From the NCBI GenBank assembly GCA_024364735.1, contig JAGFNQ010001182.1, forward strand, positions 89,817 to 153,816: a DNA stretch of 64,000 bases, in the 5' to 3' direction. Below, one piece after another: positions 32,341-43,803 of this stretch; the first letter of the stretch is position 1; every line of letters starts with the position of its first letter. The DNA comes from Boesenbergia rotunda (lineage: Eukaryota > Streptophyta > Magnoliopsida > Zingiberales > Zingiberaceae). Made by a program: the position numbers and the translations under genes. Under the pieces are notes generated by a model. It was given only the letters and a program-made list of their open reading frames with translations. It made no database searches and was not told the origin of the DNA.

Positions 32341-33172
32341 GATAAGAAAAATTATATACTATTTCTCCTCAGTCATCTATGTTAAGTTTCACAAGTAAAA
32401 AACTACTCCTAAAAGTCATATTTTTAACTGTTTTGAAGAATCAATTTTGGATCGAATCTCTAGTTCGCATGCTTTTCCTTTAGTAGGCATTCAGATTTTG
32501 TGGAAAGATATAATGTATTCATTGCTTATGACTTAACCTGGTCAACTCAATCTAGCACAGATTGATCCAAATTAGTGATTATCAAATATTGTTATAACCT
32601 CATGCAACCATTTCTGATATATCTTTACAATTCCTTTAAATTTGACATATATCTATTCGTTTCCACGCACAATTTTTGTTTTAGAATTTGTGAAATTTGG
32701 ATTTGAGCATGTTTTTATTTTGATAACCTTTATTCTTTTGGTTCTATAGTTTATAGCAAACTTCCAAACTTGACTCTTTATATACGATCCATGGTAAATC
32801 GTTTCATTTTTAGTTCTAATAATTTGTGTACACAAGATTCTAAATGTTGTTTTTAATATAGGGGAAAACATATGATGTATTTGTTGGATATGAACCAGGA
32901 AAAAATAATTGATGTACAAATAAAACTATCATATAAATAGAGAATCAACCGACACATGCCCTTGTTGTAAAATTGAGCAATTGCGCTTGTCATGTGACAC
33001 ATCTCGATGCCTACATCCACGACATAGACGTGACTTTGAGATTGACTTTTCCTTTGATGATTTCAATCTTTTCCCACATCATTTTGTTCTTACTAAAGAA
33101 GGATCAATAATATTAGGGGACCCATCCATAGATTCTTTCTTTGACCTCCATTGTCGCATATTCTACTAATAT
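32341..33172. other. AT-rich internal region of the Mutator-like element
   Basis: No supported gene; it lies between the left repeat and the transposase 3' end. A short frame at 32981-33169 (+) has no recognisable domain. Confidence 0.5.
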
Positions 33173-34472
33173 TCATCTCTTTAATTTTGCTGTAGATACA
33201 AACCAATTGTTCATCCAAGAAATTTGTCCCCTCATCGTCAAGGATGCATCATCAATTAATAGTGAAGCTTTATAGGATAACCTTGAATGCCTTGACATCA
33301 AAACCCTTTCTGAATCATCGATGAAATTTTGCTCTCCCAAAGTATATATTGCTCCAACCTTTGTATCTCGTGCCCATCGTTTGAGTATATCATTATCTAG
33401 CAAATGAATCACTTGATTGATATGAAAAAAAGCTAACATATGTCTGCATGGAATGCCATCAAACTCAAATTTTCTACAGCTACAAGATATGTGATCCCAC
33501 TGTTTGTCATGTGTTAAAACATTTGGTTTTGAGGAAGAACAACTTTGAAAATTCATTACATGATAAACCACTAAGTCAGCTCCCATAGATGCTACAACTG
33601 AGTCAACTGTCATAGATGTTTGTTGCACATAATAACCATGATTCTCACTCATTTCGCTTTTAAACTCCACCCATTTCTTTTTTCTATACAACTTAACCAT
33701 TTGAGATTCCATTGGCCAATTTGTCATAGTCCTGGGATGCTCATTCATATCAATATGATCTACAACTAACTCATTGTGCCTTTGGTATCTCAATGCCCTA
33801 TTGAAACGGGTAATAAAATTCATCAATGAATTCTTATTTGAAATATATTTCTTGAAAAATACATGTGAGCTTTCAGATCTCTGACTATTTGACATTCCAG
33901 CACAAAAAATATGGCTAAAATATGCTAGCACCCACTTATGTCGCAATTCATACATCAAAGATAACCAATCATTTTTCTCTAAATTAGCACATTTGATAAC
34001 CAATCATTTTTCTCTAGACTGCCCACCGCGAGCGCTTCCCGATTTACCCTGGTGACTAGTGGGAAACTTCCGTGGGGTCGGGCCGGTCACCCCAGGTTCA
34101 ATTTGTCTGCTGCCTGGTTCATCATTTTTTTTTCAAATTCATCAGGTGTTGTAGAATTTCTAATGGCATTCTTAATGTATTGATAGTAGTCACGAAAAGT
34201 CAAAGGATGCAATTTATTTGGAAATTTATTCAATATGTGCCACAAACAATATCGATGCACTATCTAAGGGAAAACTTGGGCAATAGTTTTTGTCGTAGAA
34301 GGATCCTGATCTATGATGATTACATTTGGTGCACCTTTAGGCATGGGTTCTAGAAACTTGGTAAGCAGGCAAACAAAAGACTCAAATTTCTCATCGCTTA
34401 TAAAGTTATACCAAAAATAATTGTCTGATGATGATGATTAACTCCTACAAATGGTACAAAAATCAATCCATA
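33173..34472 (-). pseudogene. MULE/FAR1-family transposase, C-terminal part
   Basis: Read on the minus strand, 34472-34130 gives the MULE core (GLIFVPFVGVNHHHQTIIFG, then APNVIIIDQDPSTTKTIA with a catalytic-type Asp, HRYCLWHILNKFPNKL). 34003-33173 gives the rest, with the SWIM zinc finger CSCRKFEFDGIPCRHML near 33450. Such proteins move Mutator-like elements; the same family gave rise to the plant regulators FAR1 and FHY3. The first catalytic Asp would lie upstream, where the CACTA insertion cuts the gene. A stop in HRYCLWHI's upstream neighbour (FP*IVHRYCLW) and a foreign insert at 34017-34128 also break it. Confidence 0.8.
34017..34128. repeat. Foreign insert in the MULE transposase, SINE-like
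   Basis: GC-rich (GACTGCCCACCGCGAGCG...GGTCACCCCAGGTTCAA) in contrast to its AT-rich surroundings, and it breaks the transposase frame. GTGGGAAACTTCCGTGGGG followed by GGTTCAA looks like the tail region of tRNA-derived plant SINEs. Next to it the words GATAACCAATCATTTTTCTCTA occur twice, 36 bp apart. The identity is a guess. Confidence 0.35.
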
Positions 34473-34489
34473 CACTACAAGAAAATTAT

Positions 34490-34680
34490 GATTTCACAAC
34501 ACTTGAAAGACAACATTTTTTTTAAAAAGAGTTGTCTTTTTTTTTAACAACGCTTTTAGTGAAAACCGTTGTCTATGTTTTTTTATTTCTTATTAAAGAC
34601 AACGCTTTCAAATACGGGTTGTCTATTGGCCTTTTTTTTAGATCAAAGACAACACTTTTCAAAAAGCGTTGTGTTTGAGT
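34490..34680 (+). repeat. CACTA left subterminal repeats
   Basis: Copies of (A)GACAACGCTTT/AAAGCGTTGTCTTT and variants, the binding-site type repeats where CACTA transposase assembles. Confidence 0.7.
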
Positions 34681-35433
34681 ATTTTTTTACTATCTATAAT
34701 AATAAAACATTAGCAAGTTTTGTCTATGTAAAATACAGTGTAAAAAATTAGTCCCCGTATAAAATTAGTCCCAGTATTTTTTAACTCCTCCTCCCGTATA
34801 AAATTAGTCCCCGTGCCCTTAACCTCATCGCGTCGATCGACCCGACTTCTCCTCCCCGATCTCTTAACTCGCACATCGCCGTCGACGCCGACGCCATCGG
34901 TCCACACCCCCCCCCTCTTTCAGCCGGTGATCCTTTTCTCCAGCGATATCTCCTCCTCCTCCTTCCCTGCGGTTCGCTGATCGCCGTAGATCACCGCCCG
35001 TCATCGACCCCTTTCTTTAGCAAGCTCACCGGTAATCCTCTGTTTTTTGTTATGAGTCCTTGCCGCAACCTCCTATGTTCTGGATTTTTCCATATTGATA
35101 ATGATTGAGTTTTTACAATTAAATCTTTGGTGTTGTTTACAGGACTAGAAACCGATCAATCAGAAACCTTCAGAAGAATGGGAACAATCAAATGCATGTT
35201 TACAGTACTAGAAACCTTCAGAAGCTTCACAATCAACTGCATGTTTTCTTTTATAGCAATGTTATTGATATTCCTGTTTACTTTTATAGCAATGTTATAG
35301 CAATGTTTCCTGCATGTTTGATACGTTATTCATATTCCTACATGTTTCCTCCATGTTTTACAGCAACATTTTCTGCATGTTTGATACTCTATGGAATCCT
35401 CTACAAAGCTTAAATCAAGTTTTGATGGTTGTG
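34681..35433 (+). other. CACTA 5' leader
   Basis: No protein signal. Repeated words (AAAATTAGTCCCCGTA three times near 34745-34815; AGCAATGTT and CATGTTT words near 35250-35380) and a CT-rich stretch. Probably promoter and 5' untranslated region of the CACTA gene. Confidence 0.45.
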
Positions 35434-35900
35434 ACACGGTTGCAAAGAGTAAGAGATTAGGATAACATGAGACAATGGGGAAGGGTAAAGAAACAATTAC
35501 TTATGGCACGGGAGAGAGTTGGGATGGTAATACAGTGTTGGATTCTACAGACACCAAAACCACAAGAATGTCTAGAGGTCGTACACACTTGGATAAGCTT
35601 GCTAGGCAAAGGATCTAAGGAACTAGAAGAGATGTAGCATTCAATAAACTTGGACAACCAATAGGAGAAGTTGCTGTTGCAATGCAAAGTTATATTGGTG
35701 TGCTTGCTCGAGAAAAGGTTAATATTAGATACAAGACTTGGAAGCATGTCCCAACTGATGTTAAAGAATTGATATGGGAATCAGTTAACGTAAGTTAGCA
35801 TATTTTAACAATTGTAATATTCACATCCTTATGATATTTAATGTATTTCCAATTCTGTGATTTACAGTTGACGTACAATGTTGACACAAGAAGGATGCTG

Positions 35901-38211
35901 TGTACGACCGCTTCTACTGTCTTAGACGGATCGATTTTCTCTACTTCTCAACTATACATGATAAAGAAAATTCGGAAATCTTGTTTTTTTTTCTTTAAAT
36001 TCTGCTACAATTATATTCTAACTTAAGCAATCATGTATAATAATACCATGTCATACTTTCTTCTCAAATCCCATAGCTAATACCTGTTGAAAACAGCCTT
36101 ACCCTTCTTAAACTGCCTGTACCAGTCGACTGGTGACGTGGCAGTCGACTGGTACGCCTGTAATCAGTTTTACAGGTTTCGGCCCTTGCTTTCCAAGTCC
36201 ACCATTCCTTCAATTTCGAGCCATATCAAACTACGACATCATTTCTATACTCTATATCAGTTTCCTAAACAATTTAGCCAATCAAACGAATCCATAGACT
36301 TGAATTTAGGACTTTTATGGAAGAAAATAAACTAAACAAGTTTATATAAACTTTCACAATAGAGTTTGTACCAATCTTGACTTCTATGAATTTATAACAC
36401 CAAATACATGTTCTACGACCTTGCTAAAGCATTATGAAATGTGATTGCAACTTTTCTAAACATTTTTAAGCAATAAAACTCAATTCAAAAGGAAAATTGA
36501 TACTATCTTGGCACAAACACCTTTTTCTCTAACAAAGTATCAATATTTCTAACTACTCACACTTTTACTCATCCAATGCAATCATGGGGATATATATGCT
36601 AAAGGAAATGACATGGAATCTTTACTCTAAGAAATTTAGCATATAAAACTATCCAAAACTCAAATACTCCATAATCTCCATAAAGCAAGAACTTGAAATT
36701 TGAATAAACTTAAACATTGCAATTCAAATAACTAAAATGTCTCGTCTCAAGGATCTCTCCATAATCAGCCACCACACACACTCTACTCAGCATTGCCTCG
36801 TCGTCTTCCTTCAGAATTGCTTGCCTTTACCTTTATCTGCAATAAGAGGAAATGCATCTATAAGCAAAAGCTTAGTAAGTACTATCTAGCTCACAAAATC
36901 TCGAATGTGTAAACATGCTTCTAGAACAGTATGAAAATCATATAAGATACTAATATGCTTGAAAGAAAACTAAGAACATGTATAGCTCAAAACATGCATA
37001 CTCAAGCAATAATAAATCTCAATTTACTTTTCTTGGCTCAACTTGAAACTTTAGCTATTCTTTAACTTTTGAAAACTTTCTGAAACTTTAGAAATCTTTG
37101 CTAAAGCATATACTTAAAAATAATAATCACTTGGATCCACTGAAGACGTAAGTACCATCTCATGCGCGTTCCCTAAAAGGTTGGGGTAGCGAGCCACCAA
37201 TCCTAATAGAGCAGACCTTGGTCTACCAGGGCCAAGACCTTGGAATTGGACACCTGGATTTCTTTAACGACGCCCTTGGACGCCGGGGTACTGGCCTTAG
37301 AAAATAAAATAGCTTTTCTTACTTTTCTTTCTTATCTGTAAATGCCTTGGCATTTTCTGGAGCACCTTGCGTGCTAAAATCCCTAAGTCTTGACTTTTGG
37401 GGATTTCTTAAGGCCTTGGCCTTTTCTTTTCTTATCTTTATCTTCTCTTTTCTTTTCTCATAGCTTTCTTAGACCCTAAACTCATATAGGGTACATGAAT
37501 AAACTTATACATAAGCATACAACAATTAATGAACTAAGATAACATGCAAAAACTTAAACAAAAAGGAAACAGCTCTTTTTAAAACTTTTAAAGGAAATTC
37601 TCGCGGAAAAACCGCCTCTTACTGCAGGTGAGCAATACTTACATTGATATCTTGGACTTACAACCAAGATTAATGTCTAGAGCTCGGGAGAAACTTGAGA
37701 TCTCCGAGAATTCTTCACGTCTACGCGTTCCTCTCGTCGCGGGGATCCCGAATATAGGATTATCTCTTGGAGAAGAGTCTTGGCCGGCCCTCCTTGGCCT
37801 TGATGGTGGTCGGCGTCGCCCAAGAGGAGAGGTGGTCGGCGTGAGGGTTTTGAGAGGAGAGAAATAAAATTTCTCTCTTTAACTATCTATTTATACTTAA
37901 GGCAGATTAAACTAACAGTTCCTTAAATAACCTTCTCTCCGTCCCTTGTTGTGCTTGATACCCCCAGCCCAGCCGGTCGCGCGCTCCCTTGGTCTCGTGG
38001 TGGTCGCGGGTTCGAGCACCCGCTGCCTTAATGTTTTTTCCTTTTTGGCTTTTTCCTTTTTCTTTTTCTTTTTCCAAAAATACCAAACGGATTCGGAAAA
38101 TTCCATAAAAATACTCTAAAAATTCCTAAAAATATCTAGAATATTTCTAAACCATTTCTAAATAATTCTAAGGACTTTAAGAACTAAAAATAGAAATTTT
38201 GGGGCGTTACA
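35901..38211 (-). mobile_element. Gypsy-type solo LTR, 2311 bp, inside the CACTA gene
   Basis: On the minus strand it starts TGTAACGCCCC (38211) and ends CGGTCGTACA (35901), typical for chromovirus (Tekay/Del-like) LTRs, with TATAAATAGATAG near 37895. Removing it together with one 5-nt flank rejoins the CACTA exon in frame. The two 5-nt flanks (TGCTG at 35896 and GCTTG at 38212) are similar but not identical. No internal genes. Near its 3' end, 36118-36154, are two GTCGAC palindromes. Confidence 0.78.
36118..36154. repeat. Inverted repeat carrying two CAGTCGACTGG palindromes in a Gypsy-type LTR
   Basis: GTACCAGTCGACTG and its reverse complement CAGTCGACTGGTAC face each other across GTGACGTGG. 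The palindrome is the same 12-bp word that fills SIRE-A arrays, though the host LTR is from another superfamily. Confidence 0.75.
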
Positions 38212-40993
38212 GCTTGAGATCGGCAAACAATAAGTGGCGTCAATACAAAACTCATCTCACCCAAACATTCATTTTAAGCAAGCTTGATAAACCTGAGGAG
38301 TTAAATGAGCCGCCAACTGGCTATGATATTACAAGAGATGATTGGAGTTCGTTTGTCATTAGTCGCATGTCTGAAGATTTCATTGTAAGATTCTTAATTT
38401 ATTCTTTTTGCTTAATTGACCATTAGTAGAGCTTTTTTATATTCAAATTTGATATGTCGCATGTTTAGAAACTAAGTGATCGACAAAAAGAGAGAAGAAA
38501 ACAACATATATATCCTCATCGACTTTCACGTAAAGGATATGCACTCATTGCTGAAGAAATAGTAAGTATTTTTAAAGCATATTTTCTTGTTATAGTATTT
38601 TTAAAGCATAATTCATAAAATGATTTCACATTTGTTACTGTATTTTTCTTGTTGTAGGCGACTGAATTATGTGATGATGATGACATTAACAGAGCTATTA
38701 TGTGGAAGAAAGGACGAGCCAACAAAGAAGGAAACTTTGACGGCGATGATTTGACGGAAAGTGTTCAAAAGATTGTAAGCAAATTAAACAATACACAAAA
38801 GCTACAATTTTATGGAAATGATAACTTTTAAAATAATTTTTATTCTTAATGTTGCATAATAGGATGATTACATACAACAAAAGAGAGAGGGTAAGTTGAA
38901 AATTGACGGGATAAAAGATGATATACTTACCAAGGCACTTGAGACTGAAGAATATGCAGGGCGTGTTCGGGGTGTTGGAGGTTATATTAACCCAACAATA
39001 TATTTCAATGTTGGTAGAACAGGAAAGAAATTTGATGTTGCCCAAGATATAATCACTGAGCAGAAAATGGAGCTAATGGAGGCAAAGAAGCAAATTGCGG
39101 AACAGGATGCACGTATACAAAAACTTGAAGCAATGGTGTATAAAAGGGGTGCATGCGACAATTCGATTAATGACAAAGGCAGTTGCTCGGTGAAGTTACA
39201 TCAGATGAATATCAATGATGATGACATACAGATTTTGTGTAAAGATGATTTTTTACAAGTATAATACAAGTTATAGTTATATTCATTAATATTATAGAGT
39301 TATGAAGTTAATATAATCGACATGCTTATTTGCATTTTAGGGTAAATCAGTTGCATTAACATTGGAATCTAGCACAAATATTGCTGCATATGGTACAATT
39401 GTTTGTATCAATGGACCAGATAAAATGCTTCATGGTGTTCCATTTCCCAAGAATTGCATTCGAGTTTCTATTGATGAAGCAGTGGACAAATTAGCACCTT
39501 TGCCATATCCAATTCCAAGTGAATGTGAAGTAATTGGTGATGCTATAGGAATTCATGTGGCTTGGCCACAACACTTGATAGTGAAGCAAGATGAGGTATA
39601 TGTGATATTATATTTCAAATTAAATTGTCACTTTTTTATTATTCAACCTATCTAACTTGTTTACATTTGAAATTATTAGAAGCTTGGAAGGCAGAACTTT
39701 GAATAACTAAAAAAGAAGCATACTTTGTCAACAAGTATCCCAAGATCATTACATATGTTATATTGTTATAATAAACGTGCTCTAGATGAAGGAAGATATA
39801 TATCAATGCGTTTAGATAATGATGTGTTTGACGATGATTGTGAACTTTTTCTGCACCTTGAGGACATCATTTCTTTATATCATTTGGAGCCAATTTTAAG
39901 CAATTGTGTTGTTGGCTACATATGGTAAGTGATTTGATTTAAGTAATTTTAGCAACTTTTTCTTCAAAGATAATATTTTATTTTCATTATTGAAACATTA
40001 TGTGTGACCATTATATTTTCTTCACATTATTGTTTTGTATGTTAATTTTATTATCTTTGCAATGACAGACATCTTTATAAGAAGACGCTGAAAGATAACA
40101 AGAAAGAGAAATTCATATTTATGAATCCACACAAGATCCCACATATGGCAAAAACTACACATGACAAAATAGGTAAGCTTGAAAGGTTGAACCAAAAGGC
40201 AAGTGTTTTAGCAGATAGGCTAACTGGTGCATCAGCAAATCAATTAGTTTTGGTGTCATGTAATATCGGGTAAGTAAGAAATAAAACATCACTTTCAATT
40301 GCTTCCTTTCGCTTATTTATTGAGTTATATGCACTAATTGTATGTCTATGCCTAGTTTCCATTGGATTCTCACTGTCATTGAACTTTACAAGGATGTTAT
40401 TTATTTGTTGGATTCCCTAAGTCACCGTATTCACGATGAAGATTGGAAATATATAGTGGAAATGTGAGTTCATATATGCTCTTTTTTAGTAAACCTTTAT
40501 TTTACTCAATAAAAAACTCATATATCAAATATTATTAACTTATGAAGGGCCTTAAGATTGTTTAATTCAAATAAGGGAAGGAAAGGTCGAAAAAACGCTA
40601 AGTGGGAAGTACTAAAGGTACGTGTAATTTTGTTTAACATGTATTTTAATGTGTATATTTGTTATTAACAATTTGACTCTAATTATCATAGGCTCCTCAG
40701 CAACAAGATGCAAAACAATGCGGTTATTATGTGATGACATTTATGAGATAAATTATTGAAGATATTGAAACTATCGAGAGAGATTCACTACGATCAAATG
40801 TAATATTATTTTGCATTAACTCAAATTATTTGAAATAAACTATTTAAAATTTACAAAGTGAGTTTTGATTATTTTTTCTATTAACGTAATTTGTGTGTGT
40901 TCATAGTTCACAAAAGCAGAGTATTCTCGAGAAGAAATTGATGAGGTGCGGTCCGAGTTGGCGGAATATATACAAGATCATATTTATGAGTAG

Positions 40994-41711
40994 GTATGTA
41001 ATGATGGTTGCCATAATTCTATTTAGATTTAAGTTTATGGAATGATGACCATCATTTTCACATTCATTTAAAGCAAACATATGAATTGTGAAATGTATGT
41101 TGTTACATGTTTCATTTTGAGATCCATGTTTCATAAATCGCTTTTCTGTTTTATCAGTTACAAGTTTATGCTTGCTATAGGGCTGATTTTTTTTTCCTTG
41201 CTCAGATGATGTTCATCCAATATTGAAGAAGCCATCAGCAAAGTTCACCACGGATCAAAAAGTAAGTACCTTTGACGACTATTTCACCACGGATCCAACA
41301 TTTAACTTACTTATGGATTTCATCGATGTCGTTTATCTCATTCACACAGAATCTCTAACAAAATTTTTTTTTTTGATGCAATGTTAAATCTAAAGCTAGA
41401 GCTTGAGAAGTTGAGGCCAAAGAAAAGTGTCATAGCTACCGGTGAAGGATGTTTAGATGATGATCTTGTTAAACTTAATATGGATATAAAGTTAATTTGA
41501 GGATTGTGCGACCATATATATTTTTGGTTTGGATAATATGAAGTTGTATCTTTTGTTAAATAGTTATATTTTAAAAAGGATTGTGGATGCTTTTATTTTT
41601 TGTTTGTGGATATTCATATTTACTGTTTGTGGATATTTTTTGTATGTTTTGGTAAAATATTTATGTTTTAAAAAACAAATACTTTTTATCTATTTAAAAA
41701 ACGTGTTATTT
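40994..41711 (+). other. CACTA 3' region
   Basis: No clear exon. A short stretch near 41220-41265 and 41395-41500 (LELEKLRPKKSVIATGEG) may be a decayed last exon. Otherwise AT-rich untranslated sequence. Confidence 0.4.
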
Positions 41712-42020
41712 GTTAAAAAAAGACAACGCTTTTTAAGCATTGTAAAAACTTTGACCTTGTAGTAAATGACAACGCTTTTTAAGCGTTGTAAAAGCTTTGT
41801 CCTGGAAAAAAATGACAACGCTTTATAAACGTTGCAAAAGTGTGGTCTTTGTAAAAATCAACAACGTTGTTTAAGTGTTGCAAAAATGTTTCTTTATAAA
41901 AAAAAACAACGCTTTTTAAACATTACAAAAGCGTTGTCTTTGCACAAATTGGCAACGCTTTTTAAGTGTTGTCTTTGAACAGACTTTTAACAACAGTGCT
42001 TTTAACAACGCTTTTTAAGT
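41712..42020 (-). repeat. CACTA right subterminal repeats
   Basis: Eight or more units of ACAACGCTTTTTAAGCGTTGTAAAA spaced about 40 bp apart, matching the left end in inverted sense. Confidence 0.75.
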
Positions 42021-42156
42021 CACATAGACAACACGCATATTGGTTATAGAATGAAAATGTCTCATCTATTGATGAGAAATTCATCCCATATTTTGGCTTT
42101 CGATCATCTGCAACTTGAGGAATATATAGCTGATCATCACTGCAACTTTCATCCAT
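42020..42156 (-). pseudogene. MULE transposase N-terminus (FAR1 DNA-binding domain start)
   Basis: Minus-strand reading PKYGMNFSSIDETFSFYNQYA is the conserved start of the FAR1-type zinc-binding domain. After Tyr-Ala the frame runs into CACTA terminal repeats. About 200 codons between here and the core at 34472 are missing from both flanks, so DNA was lost around the CACTA insertion. Confidence 0.72.
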
Positions 42157-42261
42157 TGTTAGGAAACTCTACATATTATCATCATATTGCAAGAAATAAC
42201 GTTCTAAATCAAATATCCATTTCTAAAAACAACATCACAATATAAAAATTGGTATCATAAA

Positions 42262-42905
42262 ATCTAACATCACAGACCAAATATTACAATTACAAATTGA
42301 CATCATATATATTGCAGAAATCAAGCACTGCAAAATTGATCATCACAGTAACAAATCGACAGATTGAGTTGAATGCCAAATTGAGTTGAATGCCGAAGAG
42401 AAATAGAAGATCAAAAAATTTATTTATCAGATTCATACACACCAACATTAGAAAGCACTGTAATTTTCACAGAATCTAATCTAAGCAATGGATGCATTAG
42501 ATCTAACAAATTAACAGTCCCGGAATGAGAAACAAATTAATGGGCACCTTTAGAGGAGGCAAAGCGAGGATTGCAAGTCGGCCTAGTTGCGCTACAATCC
42601 TCCGACGAGAGAGAGAGGGCTGATCGAAACCCTAGCTTGGCTTCAATCTGAGTCTCGCACGAGAGAGAGAGAGAGAGAGGAGTAGGGCTCACTATGATTT
42701 TGTTCTCCCGCCGATGAGAGAGAGAGAGGGAGAGGGGGGGAGCTCGACAAAGCCCTATCTTGGTTTCGGATAGAGGAGGGCTCGTCGTGGCTTTGGCCTC
42801 CAACGAGAGAGGAGGGTGAGAGAGGGAGGGCTCGCGACGAAGAGAGGAAGTGCGGCGGCGAAAATCTTTCACCCTAGCCCTACCTGGCTGGGTCGTCACG
42901 AGGGA
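42262..42905 (-). repeat. Right inverted repeat of the Mutator-like element
   Basis: Reverse complement of the left repeat, longer at its outer end. Contains (GA)n runs matching the (CT)n of the left copy. The open frame at 42537-42899 (minus) is Ser/Arg/Leu low-complexity sequence made by the repeats. Confidence 0.7.
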
Positions 42906-43033
42906 GACAAGGAAAAAAAAATTCCCATATTTTAATTTAATGATATGTGAAGAAATTTGAAATAATAAAAAAAAAAACGCAAGTTGCGCACGGTGTCACA
43001 TTTTATTCTTCCGCATGAGAACACTTTTATATA
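42906..43033. other. Intergenic, AT-rich
   Basis: Between the Mutator-like repeat and the duplicated germin promoter. Nothing recognised. Confidence 0.5.
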
Positions 43034-43254
43034 TATATAAAATCTGTTGCACGTGCCAAGAAACGTTTACGTTGGCTACGGACGAGTTCCAACCACATCA
43101 TAAAGCGACAGGAGACTTGGTCAGCTAATTAAATCTTTAAATATATATATATAAAATCTGTTGCACAAACGTTTACGTTGGCTACGGACGCGTTCCACCC
43201 ACATCATAAAGCGACATGAGACTTGGTCAGCTAATTAAATCTTTAAATTCCTGT
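43030..43254 (+). repeat. Tandem duplication (~110 bp x 2) upstream of the germin-like gene
   Basis: Two copies of ATATATATAAAATCTGTTGCAC...CAGCTAATTAAATCTTTAAA (about 43034-43144 and 43145-43250), some 93% alike. The second lacks GTGCCAAGAA after GTTGCAC. The conserved core GTTTACGTTGGCTACGGACG may include promoter elements. Confidence 0.85.
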
Positions 43255-43508
43255 GCACGGAAAGGCATAGGAGCAGGTGAACGAGGACTATAAACATTAA
43301 TTAATTAGTTGAAGCAGAAGGAAAGCTAGCGTCATAGACTTTTCAATTTGATCTCTCACCCAACTAGGAGGAACGTTTCAAATCTGGTTAATATTCTGTA
43401 TCTGTTCTATAGAAACCCTATCACCTCTAAGCTCTCAATGCATTCACCATTAACGTCGTACTCAATACAAGCTCCTTGCCTTGACTTCCTCCGGTGCAAT
43501 ATTGGCTA
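43252..43508 (+). pseudogene. Decayed duplicate of the germin-like gene's promoter, 5' UTR and signal-peptide codons
   Basis: It parallels 43525-43867 step by step: TTCCTGTG(C/T)AC.GGAA(A)GGCATA, GAGCAGGTGA, AGACTTTTCAA.TTGATCTCT, the CACCTCTAAGCTCTCAATGC block, then CTCCTTGCCTTGACTTCCTCCGGTGCAATATTGGCT against signal-peptide codons at 43832-43867. A deletion removed the start codon and first ~9 codons, and the copy stops after the signal-peptide end. Its TATA region is altered (TCTATAGAAACCC against TCTATATATACCC). It is a remnant of a tandem germin-like gene or of a local promoter duplication. Confidence 0.82.
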
Positions 43509-43708
43509 ATTATGAAATCACTAATTTCCTGTGTACAGGAAGGCATAATCAGAGTAGATGATAAGGATCGGAGCAGGTGATGAAGACTTTAAGCATTAAT
43601 TGATTGCAGCAAAAGGAAAGCCACTGTACGTAATAGACTTTTCAACTTGATCTCTTGCCCAAGTTAGAACATTTCAAACCTAGCTAGCTAGTAAATCCGC
43701 ATCATGTT

Positions 43709-43718
43709 CTATATATAC
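43709..43718 (+). promoter_or_regulatory. TATA box of the germin-like gene
   Basis: TCTATATATACC about 90 bp before the ATG, with a likely start near 43740-43750 and a ~55-60 nt 5' UTR. Confidence 0.65.
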
Positions 43719-43803
43719 CCATCACCTCTAAGCTCTCAATGCATTCACCATTAACTTCCTGATCAATACAAGATCGAGTACTGAGAATTCAAGCTTGCTA
43801 AGC

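Larger units (their letters stand above)
35540..40993 (+). pseudogene. CACTA gene: Transposase_24-like N-terminus and Ulp1 (C48) protease C-terminus, many exons
   Basis: Exons read with GT-AG borders: to 35789 (FNKLGQPIGEVAVAMQSYIG, WKHVPTDVKELIWESVN), 35868-~35900 and ~38212-38384 split by a solo LTR (RSANNKWRQYKTHL), 38469-38561, 38658-38774 (NRAIMWKKGRANKEGNF, Transposase_24 type), 38863-39258 with a coiled coil, 39341-39595 (GTIVCINGPDKMLHGVPFP), 39680-~39924, ~40069-40268, ~40356-40462 (HWILTVIELYK, YLLDSLSH), ~40547-40619, ~40692-40797 (QQDAKQCGYYVM) and ~40907-40993. The His, Asp and Cys of a C48 cysteine protease are all present. In-frame stops in the first exon (ATC TAA), near 39701 and at 40748 show decay. 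Such ORFs accompany plant CACTA elements; the protease substrate is unknown. Confidence 0.72.
34473..42035 (+). mobile_element. CACTA (En/Spm-type) DNA transposon
   Basis: The left end reads CACTACAAGAAAATTATG (34473), the signature terminus of CACTA elements. Subterminal repeats built on GACAACGCTTTTTAAGCGTTGT lie at about 34500-34680 and 41712-42020, in opposite orientation, and a multi-exon Transposase_24/Ulp1 gene lies between. The expected right terminus (TTCTTGTAGTG) is not found; it appears deleted with the neighbouring transposase codons, so the right boundary is approximate. Confidence 0.82.
31989..42905 (-). mobile_element. Mutator/FAR1-like DNA transposon with long terminal inverted repeats, broken by a CACTA element
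   Basis: 31989-32340 and 42262-42800 are imperfect inverted repeats: both hold AGGGCTTTGTC(A/G)AGCTCCCCC, CATCGGCGGGAGAACAAAATC, a CT-rich block, CTAGGCCGACTTG and GGCATTCAACTCAA words in opposite directions. The transposase gene inside is on the minus strand. The left end is cut by the Gypsy LTR ending at 31988, so the outer ~100 bp of that repeat are missing. Right limit near 42905 is approximate. Confidence 0.72.
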
